A stretch of DNA of 64,000 bases from Sediminibacterium sp. UBA657 (GCA_002299885.1 DBOB01000004.1:1-64000); one strand, 5' to 3'. Positions 7,925 to 17,824 are shown, counted from the stretch's first letter. Notes: a model not told the origin generated them from the sequence alone. Made by a program: numbers and translations.

Positions 7925-10141
7925 ATGAATAGATTATCGCTCATCCCGCTTCTACTTGCTTTGAACCTCTTTTGCCTTGATGGCAAAACGCAAACCAATG
8001 CGACTATTCAGGAGTCCTTTCAGTTGACGATTCAACCTACAAAGGGACCCATTAAATTAGATGGTATTTTGGATGAACCTGCTTGGAATACGGTGCAGGC
8101 AGTAAGTCAATTTAATAAGAAGTTTCCCAATGATATTGGCGCCCCAAAAAAACAAACCGAGGTTAAATATTTGTTCGATGATAAAAATTTATACTTTGCT
8201 TTCAAAGTATATGATAGCGGCACGGCCATTATCAGAAGTTTAAAAAGAGATATTGGGCATGATGGCAACGATGGTGTTGCAGTTGTTCTAGATCCTTTGA
8301 ATCAAAAGACAAACGGATTTTATTTTGTTGTTAGTGCACTGAATGTTCAATCAGAAGATCAGCTAACTGGTAGTAGTGATGGGGGAATTAGTTATAGCTG
8401 GGATACCAAGTGGTTTTCGATGACCAAAGATTATGGTAATTACTGGATTGCTGAAATTGCCATCCCTTTAAAGTCCATTCGTTATAATTCAGAAAATAAA
8501 AATTGGGGCGTTAACTTTGTACGAATCGACGCTAAAAATTTTGAGTACAGTACATGGACTAGGATTGGGCCAAATTTTAAATCATACGACTTAGGATATA
8601 CAGGATTAATGAAGTGGCCAACCAACCCACCAGCAAGTAATAATAATGTAATTCTGTTACCCTATTTAACTGGCGGTATTAGCGAAGATAAATCAACCAG
8701 CAAGACAGAAACCACTGGTAATGTTGGCTTTGATGCTAAAATTGCTTTGAACTCTTCTTTGAATTTAGACTTAACAGTGAATCCAGATTTCTCACAAGTA
8801 GAGGTAGATAACCAAGTGACCAACCTAACCAGGTTTAATATTTTCTTACCGGAGCGAAGGGCATTCTTTTTAGAAAATGCAGATCTATTTGCTGGATTTG
8901 GTATCCCACCAATTCGTCCATTCTATTCGAGAACGATTGGCTTAGATAAAGAAGGCAATAAAATTCCGATCCTATTTGGTGCAAGGCTCTCTGGTAATTT
9001 ATCCCCTGATGTAAGGATTGGCGCAATGAATATGCAAACAGGAAGGAAAGGCAATTATGCACCCGAAAATTTCTCCGCTTTTACATGGCAGAAAAGGGTG
9101 TTAAAAAGATCTATGGTCAAGGGCTATTTTTTGAATAGAGAAAATTTCATTTCTGTGGAGGAAGAAAAAAAGAATCCACTGGACAAATATGGACGTAATG
9201 CTGGGATTACATTTGAGTACTCCAATCCAGCTGGAAGTTTTAGTTATTGGGCCAACTACAATCAATCCATAAAACCTACTATTAAAAACTTAAATAACTA
9301 TGCAGAAGCTGGAGTAAGTTATAATGGAAGAAATTTTGGTTTTGTACTTGACCTTGCAAATGTTGGCAAGAACTACTATACGGATATGGGATTCGTGCAA
9401 AGGATAAGCAATTACGATGCAGAGAGGGATACAAGCATTCGTATTGGATTCAAACATGTTTTTTCTGAAATCAGTTATACATTGATGCCAGCGAAAGGCA
9501 AGATTGGTAAGTCGGAACTAACTGCTCAAAACTATGTGGTATTAAATCCCGATAATAGTTTCAATGAATTAGAAAGTTCATTGCAATTAAAAACTGATTT
9601 TAAAAACGCATCTAGTTTTAATCTTAGCTTAAGTAATAATATCACTAATTTACTCTTTCCAACGAGCTTTACTGACGGAATACCTCTGCCTGCAAAGCAA
9701 TACCAATATGGCCAATTTAGATTCAATTATGTATCCGATACTAGAAAACTATTTGGATGGGTTTCTGAAATTACGGTTGGTCAATTTTACAATGGCCAAG
9801 TTGAAGGATTTGGACTTGGTATCAATTGGAGGCACCAGCCGCACCTAAACCTTCGATTGAATGCACAATTTAACCAAATAAGGTTGCCTGGAAATTATGG
9901 CAGCACTAGATTGGTCTTAATCGCGCCAAGAATTGAATACAATTTTAGTACCCAATTATTTTGGACCACCTTTATACAGTACAACACACAGAGTAATAAT
10001 TTCAATATCAATAGCAGATTACAATACCGCTATAAGCCAATGAGTGATTTCTTTTTAGTGTATACGGATAACTATTTTACAGACCCTTTATTCAAAAGTA
10101 AAAATAGAGCCCTTATCTTTAAGTTGAGTTACTGGTTTTAA
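7925..10141 (+). CDS. DUF5916 protein with N-terminal CBM9-like domain
   Basis: A 738-residue exported protein starting with a signal peptide (LSLIPLLLALNLFCLDG). Residues about 35-230 form a CBM9-like carbohydrate-binding domain (KGPIKLDGILDEPAWN, and later WDTKWFSMTKDYGNYWIAEIAIPL). The remainder is a beta-rich DUF5916 region, with FLPERRAFFLENADLFAG and alternating strands ending in a terminal aromatic (KLSYWF), consistent with an outer-membrane barrel (inference). The family is common and uncharacterised in Bacteroidetes. It has no polysaccharide-utilisation neighbours here. Its ATG overlaps the stop of a three-codon upstream frame at 7917-7928. Confidence 0.88.
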   Translation: MNRLSLIPLLLALNLFCLDGKTQTNATIQESFQLTIQPTKGPIKLDGILDEPAWNTVQAVSQFNKKFPNDIGAPKKQTEVKYLFDDKNLYFAFKVYDSGTAIIRSLKRDIGHDGNDGVAVVLDPLNQKTNGFYFVVSALNVQSEDQLTGSSDGGISYSWDTKWFSMTKDYGNYWIAEIAIPLKSIRYNSENKNWGVNFVRIDAKNFEYSTWTRIGPNFKSYDLGYTGLMKWPTNPPASNNNVILLPYLTGGISEDKSTSKTETTGNVGFDAKIALNSSLNLDLTVNPDFSQVEVDNQVTNLTRFNIFLPERRAFFLENADLFAGFGIPPIRPFYSRTIGLDKEGNKIPILFGARLSGNLSPDVRIGAMNMQTGRKGNYAPENFSAFTWQKRVLKRSMVKGYFLNRENFISVEEEKKNPLDKYGRNAGITFEYSNPAGSFSYWANYNQSIKPTIKNLNNYAEAGVSYNGRNFGFVLDLANVGKNYYTDMGFVQRISNYDAERDTSIRIGFKHVFSEISYTLMPAKGKIGKSELTAQNYVVLNPDNSFNELESSLQLKTDFKNASSFNLSLSNNITNLLFPTSFTDGIPLPAKQYQYGQFRFNYVSDTRKLFGWVSEITVGQFYNGQVEGFGLGINWRHQPHLNLRLNAQFNQIRLPGNYGSTRLVLIAPRIEYNFSTQLFWTTFIQYNTQSNNFNINSRLQYRYKPMSDFFLVYTDNYFTDPLFKSKNRALIFKLSYWF

Positions 10142-10172
10142 TTCACAACACGAAGCAACACTAAGCAATACC

Positions 10173-11804
10173 ATGCAAACAAATACCATTCATGGGCAAT
10201 ACGTTGATATTTTACAAAAGCGTATTTATCCAGCAACCGTATTCATTCAAGAAGGCATGATTTTATCCATCACTGAATGTGATGAAGCGCCGAATCAATT
10301 TATCTTACCAGGTTTTATTGACAGTCATGTGCACATTGAAAGTAGTATGCTTGTACCAAGCTCTTTTGCAAGAATGGCCGTGGTGCATGGCACGATTGGC
10401 ACTATTAGTGACCCGCATGAGATTGCGAATGTGTGTGGATTAGAGGGGGTGCAATACATGATTGACAATGGCAAGAAAGTCCCCTTTCATTTTTTCTTTG
10501 GCGCACCAAGTTGCGTACCTGCAACCGCATTTGAAACAGCAGGTGCAGCGATTGATAGTATCGCTACTGCAAAGCTCTTAGCTTCTCCTGATATTTATTA
10601 TTTAAGTGAAATGATGAACTTCCCTGGCGTTTTACACCAGGATACAGAAGTCATGCAAAAAATAAAAGCAGCTCATGCCATAGGTAAACCTGTTGATGGA
10701 CATGCACCAGGACTAATGGGTGAACTAGCAAAACAATATATAGAGGCAGGCATTAGCACCGACCACGAATGTTTCACGATGGAAGAAGCGATAGATAAAT
10801 TAAGTTTTGGAATGCATATTTTAATTCGGGAAGGAAGTGCTGCTAAAAATTTTGAAGCATTGTACGAATTAATAGACGACCATCCCAAAAAAATCATGTT
10901 GTGCAGCGACGATAAACATCCTGATAGTTTATTAGAAGGTCATATCAATCAATTATGTGCAAGAGCCATCGCTAAAGGAATCAATATATTCAATGTGTTG
11001 AGGGCTGCATGTATTAATCCAGTATTACATTATAAATTACCAACAGGATACGCAAGGGTAAATGATCCCGCAAACTTAATATTGGTAGAAGACCTTATCC
11101 ATTTTAAAGTCCTTGAAACATATATTGATGGGCAATTAGTTGCAAAAGATGGTCTTTCATTGATCGAGCCTGTTCAAGCAACAAGTATCAATCAGTTCAA
11201 CGCCCATCCAATTACTATATCAGACCTTGAACTACCTATTGCAACTTATCCAAGCAAAGATGGTATGGTTCCAGTAATACATGCTATCGACGGGCAATTG
11301 ATTACCAATGTAGTTTGGACAAAGCCCACTATCATAGACAACAAGATTGTATCAGATACAGAAAAAGATATTTTAAAAGTGGTGGTATACAATCGCTACC
11401 ATGCGGCAGTACCAAAAGTTGGACTCATTCAATCATTTGGATTTAAATCCGGCGCTATCGCATCTACCGTAGCACATGATAGTCACAATATCATTGCAGT
11501 TGGTGTAGACGACGAAAGTATTTTAAAAGCGATCAACTTAGTAGTGCATGAAAAAGGCGGCATCAGTTGCGTACAAAATGAATTATCAAAAGTCATTGGC
11601 CTGCCAGTTGCTGGATTAATGAGTACCGAGGATCCTTACAAGGTTGCTAATGATTATATTGAAATTGATAAAATGGCTAAAGCATTAGGCACAAAACTTG
11701 GATCACCCTTTATGACCCTTAGTTTTATGGCATTATTGGTGATTCCACACATAAAAATGAGTGATCTTGGGCTTTTTGATGGAGACCAATTTAAATTATA
11801 TTAA
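10173..11804 (+). CDS. ade: Adenine deaminase
   Basis: This amidohydrolase-superfamily enzyme converts adenine to hypoxanthine and ammonia in purine salvage. The 543 residues have FIDSHVHIESSMLVPSSFAR (His metal ligands, about 49-68), SDPHEIANVCG, the Asp-containing CSDDKHPDSLLEGH, and a C-terminal domain with HDSHNIIAVGVDD. Length and motif order fit the bacterial Ade/YerA family. It is followed 43 bases later by the uracil phosphoribosyltransferase gene, making a small base-salvage unit. Confidence 0.95.
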   Translation: MQTNTIHGQYVDILQKRIYPATVFIQEGMILSITECDEAPNQFILPGFIDSHVHIESSMLVPSSFARMAVVHGTIGTISDPHEIANVCGLEGVQYMIDNGKKVPFHFFFGAPSCVPATAFETAGAAIDSIATAKLLASPDIYYLSEMMNFPGVLHQDTEVMQKIKAAHAIGKPVDGHAPGLMGELAKQYIEAGISTDHECFTMEEAIDKLSFGMHILIREGSAAKNFEALYELIDDHPKKIMLCSDDKHPDSLLEGHINQLCARAIAKGINIFNVLRAACINPVLHYKLPTGYARVNDPANLILVEDLIHFKVLETYIDGQLVAKDGLSLIEPVQATSINQFNAHPITISDLELPIATYPSKDGMVPVIHAIDGQLITNVVWTKPTIIDNKIVSDTEKDILKVVVYNRYHAAVPKVGLIQSFGFKSGAIASTVAHDSHNIIAVGVDDESILKAINLVVHEKGGISCVQNELSKVIGLPVAGLMSTEDPYKVANDYIEIDKMAKALGTKLGSPFMTLSFMALLVIPHIKMSDLGLFDGDQFKLY

Positions 11805-11847
11805 TTTTATAGTATTGAAATTTTAACTGAAACGTAATTAAAAATAT

Positions 11848-12501
11848 ATGGTCATAGACTTAAGCAAAAATAATAGTTTACTAAATCATTGGGTAGCAGA
11901 ATTAAGAGATGTACATGTGCAAAATGATAGAATGCGTTTTAGAAGAAATATAGAACGTATTGGAGAAGTAGCTGCTTATGAATTAAGTAAGACCTTGCAA
12001 TATAAATCTGCTGAAGTCACTACCCCGTTGGGTATTGCTCCTACTCAATTATTATCTGAACAACCCGTATTGGCGACCATCCTAAGAGCTGGCCTACCAT
12101 TACACCAGGGCATGTTGAACTATTTTGATAAGGCAGACAATGCCTTTATCTCTGCATACAGAAAACACCACCCAGATGGTAGTTTTGAAATCAGTCTTGA
12201 ATACTTAAGTTGTCCTAATTTAAATGGCCGTGTTTTAATTTTATGTGATCCTATGCTTGCCACAGGCGCATCTTTGGTGGAGACAATTCAAGCGATACAA
12301 AAAACATATACCCCAGTACAAATTCATATTGTAGTGACCATTGCTAGTCAGAAAGGTATTGAACATGTTGAAAAAGAACTAGGCGCAGATACCCCAATTT
12401 GGTGTGCTGCAATTGATCCTGTTTTAAATGATAAGAGCTATATCGTGCCGGGCTTAGGTGACGCAGGAGATCTTGCATTTGGTACTAAAATGCAATCATA
12501 G
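11848..12501 (+). CDS. upp: Uracil phosphoribosyltransferase
   Basis: Upp joins uracil and PRPP to give UMP. The 217-residue protein has VLATILRAGLPLHQGML, the PRPP-binding loop ILCDPMLATGASLVET near residues 131-146, and the uracil-binding C-terminus PGLGDAGDLAFGT. All are as expected for Upp. It lies just downstream of adenine deaminase and is the same length as standard bacterial enzymes. Its stop codon is in frame with the UUG-started EI24-like gene, 39 bases away. Confidence 0.96.
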   Translation: MVIDLSKNNSLLNHWVAELRDVHVQNDRMRFRRNIERIGEVAAYELSKTLQYKSAEVTTPLGIAPTQLLSEQPVLATILRAGLPLHQGMLNYFDKADNAFISAYRKHHPDGSFEISLEYLSCPNLNGRVLILCDPMLATGASLVETIQAIQKTYTPVQIHIVVTIASQKGIEHVEKELGADTPIWCAAIDPVLNDKSYIVPGLGDAGDLAFGTKMQS

Positions 12502-12516
12502 GTCCCGGTTCGTTCG

Positions 12517-12525
12517 TATCTTTAT
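12517..12525 (+). promoter_or_regulatory. Putative -7 box before the EI24-like gene, inside a small inverted repeat
   Basis: TATCTTTAT resembles TAnnTTTG. It overlaps a 7-base inverted repeat, TTCGTAT at 12513-12519 and ATACGAA at 12531-12537. The repeat could be an operator or a weak terminator of upp. Support is modest. Confidence 0.3.
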
Positions 12526-12540
12526 CCCAAATACGAAGCA

Positions 12541-13305
12541 TTGCTTAAAGAACTAATTTTATCCATACGCGCTTACTTTTTAGCCCATCAATTTATTTTA
12601 ACACATAAATTATGGAAATGGATGGTTGTGCCAGGCATTCTTTACACCAGTTTATTAATCATTGGCATGAACTATTTTGGACAAACTTCAAGTTTCTTCA
12701 TTGAGTCAATCATTTTAAAAACGGGCCTGAAAGCATTCATTGATAGCTTAAATAGCAATTGGCTTGGATTTTTTATCACTATGGGTAGTTTCTGGCTCTG
12801 GTTTACTTTATTACTTTTTTACTTTGCCTTATTCAAGTATCTTTTTTTAATTTTCTTCGCACCGCTATTTGCCTATTTGCATTTACGTATTGTCGCAATA
12901 CAACAATCAATTCCATTTGTTTTAAATAAGGAAGACTATTTCAAATTAGTCATGAGGTCGGTGGTAGTTAATTTAAATAATATGCTATGGCAGACAGTGT
13001 ATCTAATTCCTATTGTTTTAGTTTGCACATTGCCTGTTGTTGGATGGTTTACACCATTGTTTACAATTTTAATGGAAAGTTATTTTCTTGGATTTGCCAT
13101 GATGGATTTTGGATTGGCTACAGAAAAACATAACAGAAATTTTGCCGCTGTATATCTCAATAATCACAAAGGGCTTCCTACAGGGAATGGGATTGTATTT
13201 TATCTTTTGCATTTAATACCAATGATTGGATGGATCACTGCTCCTTTTTATGCATTGGTTGCTGCGCATTTGAATACTCAAGAAATTAAAGAAACTGAAT
13301 CATGA
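12541..13305 (+). CDS. EI24/CysZ-like membrane protein
   Basis: A 254-residue integral membrane protein with about five or six hydrophobic segments, among them WMVVPGILYTSLLIIGMNYF, FWLWFTLLLFYFALFKYLFLIFFAPLFAYL and ILMESYFLGFAMMDF. The AYFLAHQFILTHKLWKWM opening and the AMMDFGLA region resemble the EI24/CysZ family; CysZ is a sulfate permease in E. coli, but no substrate can be assigned here. UUG is the only suitable start after the upp stop in this frame. Its end overlaps the next gene by 4 bases (ATGA), indicating translational coupling. Confidence 0.82.
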   Translation: MLKELILSIRAYFLAHQFILTHKLWKWMVVPGILYTSLLIIGMNYFGQTSSFFIESIILKTGLKAFIDSLNSNWLGFFITMGSFWLWFTLLLFYFALFKYLFLIFFAPLFAYLHLRIVAIQQSIPFVLNKEDYFKLVMRSVVVNLNNMLWQTVYLIPIVLVCTLPVVGWFTPLFTILMESYFLGFAMMDFGLATEKHNRNFAAVYLNNHKGLPTGNGIVFYLLHLIPMIGWITAPFYALVAAHLNTQEIKETES

Positions 13306-14009
13306 AAGAAGCATTAGGAAAAGTATTATTGTTGCCTATGTTATTGCATGAGGAAGGTTGGGAAGCCATTCCAAAAGATATCGATCAATGGATCAAGTCA
13401 TGCGATGTATTTTTTGTAGAAAATGAAAAGACAACCAGAAGGTATTTTAAAAAAATATGGAAAGAGATGGTGATCGACAATTACCAGTGGTTTACCATTC
13501 ACCAAGTAGAAGAAGCGCAGATCAATAATTTTATTCAAATTTTGAAATCAGGAAAAACAATCGGCATTGTCTCAGAAGCAGGTTGTGCAGGGATTGCAGA
13601 CCCAGGGCAACTATTGGTGAACGCAGCGCAGCAATTAGGCGCTACCGTCAAGCCCTATATGGGACCATCCTCTATCTTATTGTCTTTAATGGCAAGTGGA
13701 TTTAATGGACAAGGGTTTACATTTAATGGATACCTGCCAATAGATGCAACAGAAAGAAAAAAGAAGATTCAGCAATTGGAACAAATTGTGACAAGCAATG
13801 GGATTGCGCAATTATTTATTGAAACACCTTACAGAAATAATCCCTTATTAGAAGCCATCCTTCAAACATGCCATCCTACGACCCAACTATGCATTGGCGT
13901 AGACATCACCGGACCCACTGAATCAATCAAGACAGCTACCATACAGTATTGGAAAAACAATAAGCCAGAACTGCATAAGAAATTGGCGATTTTTATTTTA
14001 GGGAAATAA
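13302..14009 (+). CDS. SAM-dependent methyltransferase, RsmI-like tetrapyrrole-methylase fold
   Basis: A 235-residue protein of the tetrapyrrole methylase superfamily. The stretch IGIVSEAGCAGIADPGQLLVNAA, then VKPYMGPSSILLSLMASGFNGQGFTFNGYLP, is the equivalent of RsmI's SDAGTPLISDPG and PGP motifs. RsmI 2'-O-methylates C1402 of 16S rRNA. This shorter, divergent form, common in Bacteroidetes, has Ala/Cys changes in the first motif, so rRNA as the substrate is inference. It overlaps the upstream membrane protein gene by 4 bases. Confidence 0.88.
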   Translation: MKEALGKVLLLPMLLHEEGWEAIPKDIDQWIKSCDVFFVENEKTTRRYFKKIWKEMVIDNYQWFTIHQVEEAQINNFIQILKSGKTIGIVSEAGCAGIADPGQLLVNAAQQLGATVKPYMGPSSILLSLMASGFNGQGFTFNGYLPIDATERKKKIQQLEQIVTSNGIAQLFIETPYRNNPLLEAILQTCHPTTQLCIGVDITGPTESIKTATIQYWKNNKPELHKKLAIFILGK

Positions 14010-14055
14010 GTATTTACCGAAATTTTAGGGCGATGTTTTTGCATTATGATTGTAG

Positions 14056-15321
14056 ATGCAAAATAAATTGATCCTATGGAGGGCGTCCAATCCAATTTTT
14101 TTTATTTGTTGTTACTTTTTAATTGGGTTTTTAACGTTTAACGCTACCAAGCAATACTGGCCAATACCAGATGCAACCATATTAATGCTTATTGTTTGTG
14201 TAAGCAATATTCTTTTATGCATTACGCATGCATTCCGATACAAAGCAAGCGCTTTTAAACTAGCTCCAACATTGGTATTATTAGTTTGGGGCGCAACTGT
14301 TGCACAATACCACGCTTCAAATTCATTTTTGAGTGAACTGGTTTCGGCAGATTGGGTCAATGATGCCAGACAATACTTTACTGCAAAATTAGACCATGCA
14401 TTTACAAACCCCGAATCCAATTCGTTTGCAAAGAGTTTATTGTTTGGCATAAAAACAGAAATGTCTTCTTCTCTAAAAACAGCCTATCAACAACTTGGTA
14501 TACTGCATATCATCGCCATCAGCGGCATGCATCTAGATATTTTATTTAAACTATTAGAAAAATGTACGCGTTGGTTACCCAATCAACTTTGGGCAAGATG
14601 GACAAAATTGATCACCCTACTCTTGCTTGTTTGGTCCTACACGCTTATCGCAAATGCTGGACCATCTGTGGTTAGAGCGAGTTTATTTTTTAGTGCAATA
14701 TTGATTGGTCGATTTTTTTATCAAAATATTTTTTCCCTTAACACCATTAGTATTGGTATCCTGCTAGTACTGCTGTACAATAGTCAAATTATTTCAAGTA
14801 TTGGACTTCAGCTCTCTTATGCAGCCGTGGTGGGTATTCATTTCATATATCAACCCCTTGTACAATTAGTACCCATGGACAATAAATTTTTACAAATTGC
14901 TTGGAGTAATCTGGCCATCTCTATCGCTGCGCAATTAACCACATTGCCTATTGTGTTGTATTATTTTCATACAAGCTCTAGTTTGTCTATTATTGGTAAT
15001 TTCCTATTTGTACCCTTAAGCAGCATCCTCTTATATGGTTTATTGGTATTGATGGTCTTACCCAGGATTGCATTTGTACAGGAAATCATTGCAAAAGGAA
15101 TTAGCTGGTATATTGAAACCATGAATAAAAGCATTGGCCTAGTTTTTCAATTTTTTCAGATGGAGGATCGACAGTACAATTTGGGGATTGCAGGGCTGGT
15201 ATATTATTATTTCTGCCTCTTTGTAGGCTTATATTGGCTTTTAAACAGAACCCCAAATGCATTGTTAATGCTGCTATTTGGAACCTGTGTTTATAGTGTC
15301 ATAAAGTTATTCAGTCTTTAA
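14056..15321 (+). CDS. Short ComEC/Rec2-type competence membrane protein
   Basis: A 421-residue polytopic membrane protein with the Competence domain (PF03772-type). The diagnostic stretch HIIAISGMHLDILFKLLEKC is near residue 150, and GPSVVRASLFFSAILIGRFF follows. ComEC forms the inner-membrane channel for single-stranded DNA in natural transformation. This protein is short: after the last membrane segments it ends without the metallo-beta-lactamase domain of Bacillus ComEC, and the N-terminal OB-like region is reduced. It begins 46 bases after the methylase gene. comF and a DprA-independent recA-like factor, radA, lie elsewhere in the window. Confidence 0.88.
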   Translation: MQNKLILWRASNPIFFICCYFLIGFLTFNATKQYWPIPDATILMLIVCVSNILLCITHAFRYKASAFKLAPTLVLLVWGATVAQYHASNSFLSELVSADWVNDARQYFTAKLDHAFTNPESNSFAKSLLFGIKTEMSSSLKTAYQQLGILHIIAISGMHLDILFKLLEKCTRWLPNQLWARWTKLITLLLLVWSYTLIANAGPSVVRASLFFSAILIGRFFYQNIFSLNTISIGILLVLLYNSQIISSIGLQLSYAAVVGIHFIYQPLVQLVPMDNKFLQIAWSNLAISIAAQLTTLPIVLYYFHTSSSLSIIGNFLFVPLSSILLYGLLVLMVLPRIAFVQEIIAKGISWYIETMNKSIGLVFQFFQMEDRQYNLGIAGLVYYYFCLFVGLYWLLNRTPNALLMLLFGTCVYSVIKLFSL

Positions 15322-15366
15322 CCCATTTTGTGGAAAATCCGAGCCGGACAAAAAAGTAGAAGCTCG

Positions 15367-15375
15367 TACCTTTAC
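15367..15375 (+). promoter_or_regulatory. -7 box of purH
   Basis: TACCTTTAC matches TAnnTTT and ends 2 bases before the purH ATG at 15378. A transcript from it would have essentially no leader. No PurR-type operator was recognised. Confidence 0.45.
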
Positions 15376-15377
15376 AT

Positions 15378-16862
15378 ATGGAAAAGAAAATACAATCAGC
15401 ATTAATCTCTGTTTTTTACAAGGATGGTTTAGAGCCATTGGCTAGAACACTTCATCAGCAAAATATCACCATCTATTCTACTGGTGGAACTCAAAAATTT
15501 TTAGAAGACTTAGGCATCCCCTGTGTGGCTGTTGAGTCTGTAACTGGTTATCCCTCTATTTTAGGTGGCCGTGTAAAAACATTACACCCTTCTGTTTTTG
15601 GAGGTATTTTAGGAAGAAGATACGAGGCACAGGATTTAAAAGAAATGGAGGAGTTCAAGATACCAGCCATTGACCTTGTCATTGTTGATTTATATCCATT
15701 TGAGGAAACACTAAGGACCACCACAGAAGAAAAAGCCATTATAGAAAAGATTGATATTGGTGGCCCATCTATGATTAGAGCTGCCGCTAAAAACTTTAGA
15801 GACTTGACTGTGCTTGCAGCAAAAGACGATTATGCAGTACTTAATAAAATATTGATTGACCAAGCTGGAAGCACAAGCTTAGATCAAAGAAAAGCTTTTG
15901 CTGCAAAGGCTTTTGAAGTAGTAATGCATTATGATATTGCGATTAGTAATTATTTTAATCCAACTTTAGGCAAGACATTGCGCTATGGAGAAAACCCACA
16001 TCAGGTAGCCACTTTCTATGGTGATTTAGATACCTGGTTTACACAATTAAACGGCAAAGAATTATCCTATAATAATTTAGTAGACGTAGACGCTGCCATT
16101 GCATTGATCCAAGACTTACCTCAAATAAGCTTTGCCATTATCAAGCATACCAATGTATGTGGTGTGGCGCAAAGAGCTACTGTGTTTGAAAGTTGGGAAG
16201 CTGCATTGGCTGGGGATCCTGAAAGTGCGTTTGGAGGTGTATTAGTGACCAATGGCACCATCGACGTTCCAACAGCAGAAGCCATTCAAGAATTATTTTT
16301 TGAAGTTTTGATTGCCCCTGCATATGAAGCTGCAGCATTGAACATTTTAACAACTAAGAAAAATAGAATCTTACTTGAAACAAAGCCAGGTGTTCATTTA
16401 CATCCTACTCAAAAAAAATCAATCCTGAACGGAAGCCTTGAACAAGGCTTAGATACAGGTAATTATACCAATTGGGAGGAAGTAGGTGCAAGGCCTTGCA
16501 CAGAAAACGAAAAAGCAGATTTAGTTTTTGGTAATATTATTTGCAAGCATTTAAAGAGCAATGCAATTGCCTTAATTAAAAATAAGCAACTGGTTGGTAA
16601 AGGCTGCGGACAAACTTCTAGAATAGATGCATTGAGACAAGCCATTGAAAAAGCAAAGCAATTTAATTTTGATCTTAAAGGTGCTAGTCTTGCATCTGAT
16701 GCTTTTTTCCCATTTGATGATTGTGTAAAAATTGCACAAGAAGCAGGTATCGAGGCATTCATTCAACCAGGAGGTTCTGTAAGAGATAAAGATAGTATTG
16801 CATACTGCCAGGCAAATGGCTTAGCAATGGTCATGACAGGTCTTAGACATTTCAAACACTAA
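15378..16862 (+). CDS. purH: Bifunctional AICAR transformylase / IMP cyclohydrolase
   Basis: PurH carries out the last two steps of IMP synthesis. The N-terminal MGS-like cyclohydrolase domain (1-200) shows STGGTQKFLEDLGI and GGRVKTLHPSVFGGILGRR. The C-terminal transformylase domain shows LRYGENPHQ, KHTNVCGVA, GKGCGQTSRIDALRQAI, SDAFFPFDDCV and QPGGSVRD. The protein is 494 residues, a little shorter than the E. coli enzyme but with all motifs. It is separated from other pur genes and precedes the EamA transporter by 9 bases. Confidence 0.98.
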   Translation: MEKKIQSALISVFYKDGLEPLARTLHQQNITIYSTGGTQKFLEDLGIPCVAVESVTGYPSILGGRVKTLHPSVFGGILGRRYEAQDLKEMEEFKIPAIDLVIVDLYPFEETLRTTTEEKAIIEKIDIGGPSMIRAAAKNFRDLTVLAAKDDYAVLNKILIDQAGSTSLDQRKAFAAKAFEVVMHYDIAISNYFNPTLGKTLRYGENPHQVATFYGDLDTWFTQLNGKELSYNNLVDVDAAIALIQDLPQISFAIIKHTNVCGVAQRATVFESWEAALAGDPESAFGGVLVTNGTIDVPTAEAIQELFFEVLIAPAYEAAALNILTTKKNRILLETKPGVHLHPTQKKSILNGSLEQGLDTGNYTNWEEVGARPCTENEKADLVFGNIICKHLKSNAIALIKNKQLVGKGCGQTSRIDALRQAIEKAKQFNFDLKGASLASDAFFPFDDCVKIAQEAGIEAFIQPGGSVRDKDSIAYCQANGLAMVMTGLRHFKH

Positions 16863-16871
16863 GATTGCAAG

Positions 16872-17798
16872 ATGGCCAATCAAAATAAAGCCTACTTAGC
16901 GTTAACGGTTACAAGTCTTGTATGGGGTACCACTTGGGTCGCAAGTAAGATGGGTGTAATGCATATGCCCGCTTTTGAGATGGCCAGTATTCGTCAATTT
17001 TTAGGCGGCTCATTGTATGTGAGCTTCTTTTTAATCAAAGGTGAAAAGCTGCCCACCAAAAAACAATTTCTTTGGCTACTAGGCATGTCCCTATTGATGT
17101 TTGTATCTTCCAATGGTATAGCCACTTATGGTTTAAAATTTATCACAAGTGGACTAGCTGCTTTGATTGCAGCCTTATATCCTTTATCTGTTGTATTGAT
17201 TGAAAGGTATTACTACAAAGCCATAGAGATTACACCCAAAACCATGATAGGTTTGTTTCTTGGACTATTAGGCATTGGATTTATTTTTTACAAAGACAGT
17301 TTAACAGTGCATGGAAGCAATTATATTTTAGGTGTAGTATTATCCTTCTTTGCAATGATCACTTGGAGTATTGGATCCATTATTATCTCAAGAACAAAAA
17401 TCAAAATCAATGCCTACAATTCAATTGGATGGCAGATGTTGATGAGCGCAATCATGATGGGATTAATCACAATAATTAGTGGAGACTATGTGCCTTTAAA
17501 TAAAATACCTGCAATATCCTGGGGCGTTATTGTGTATATGGTGATTGGAGGTTCTGTATTTGCATTTATATCCTTCATCTATAGTATGAAGCATTTAAAA
17601 TCATCTATCGCATCCTTATATGCTTATATCAATCCAATTGTAGCAATTTGGGTGGGCTCTCTTTTGTTAGATGAGCATATGACATGGAATAATATAGTAG
17701 GTTCTATTATTACCTTGATTGGTGTCTACTTAGTCAACAAAAGCTTGAAGGATCAAAAGGATCCAGTGCATGCTATTTCAGATGCAGATGGTATGTAA
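16872..17798 (+). CDS. EamA/DMT-family transporter
   Basis: A 308-residue inner-membrane protein with two EamA repeats of about five helices each. The first opens ALTVTSLVWGTTWVASKMGV; the second spans about 150-295 with FAMITWSIGSIIISR and the closing IVAIWVGSLLLDEHMTWNNIVGSIITLIGVYLV. Members export amino acids or other metabolites, but the substrate is unknown. It follows purH by only 9 bases, so cotranscription is likely. It converges on the lutB gene with 26 bases between stops and no visible terminator. Confidence 0.93.
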   Translation: MANQNKAYLALTVTSLVWGTTWVASKMGVMHMPAFEMASIRQFLGGSLYVSFFLIKGEKLPTKKQFLWLLGMSLLMFVSSNGIATYGLKFITSGLAALIAALYPLSVVLIERYYYKAIEITPKTMIGLFLGLLGIGFIFYKDSLTVHGSNYILGVVLSFFAMITWSIGSIIISRTKIKINAYNSIGWQMLMSAIMMGLITIISGDYVPLNKIPAISWGVIVYMVIGGSVFAFISFIYSMKHLKSSIASLYAYINPIVAIWVGSLLLDEHMTWNNIVGSIITLIGVYLVNKSLKDQKDPVHAISDADGM

Positions 17799-17824
17799 AA
17801 AAACTGAGGGCTTAGCGGGAAGGA

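Noticed and set aside
12499..12543. Possible stop-codon read-through fusing Upp to the EI24-like protein, since both are in one frame
   Set aside because: The two families are unrelated and Upp ends at its normal C-terminus; a UUG start explains the second gene.
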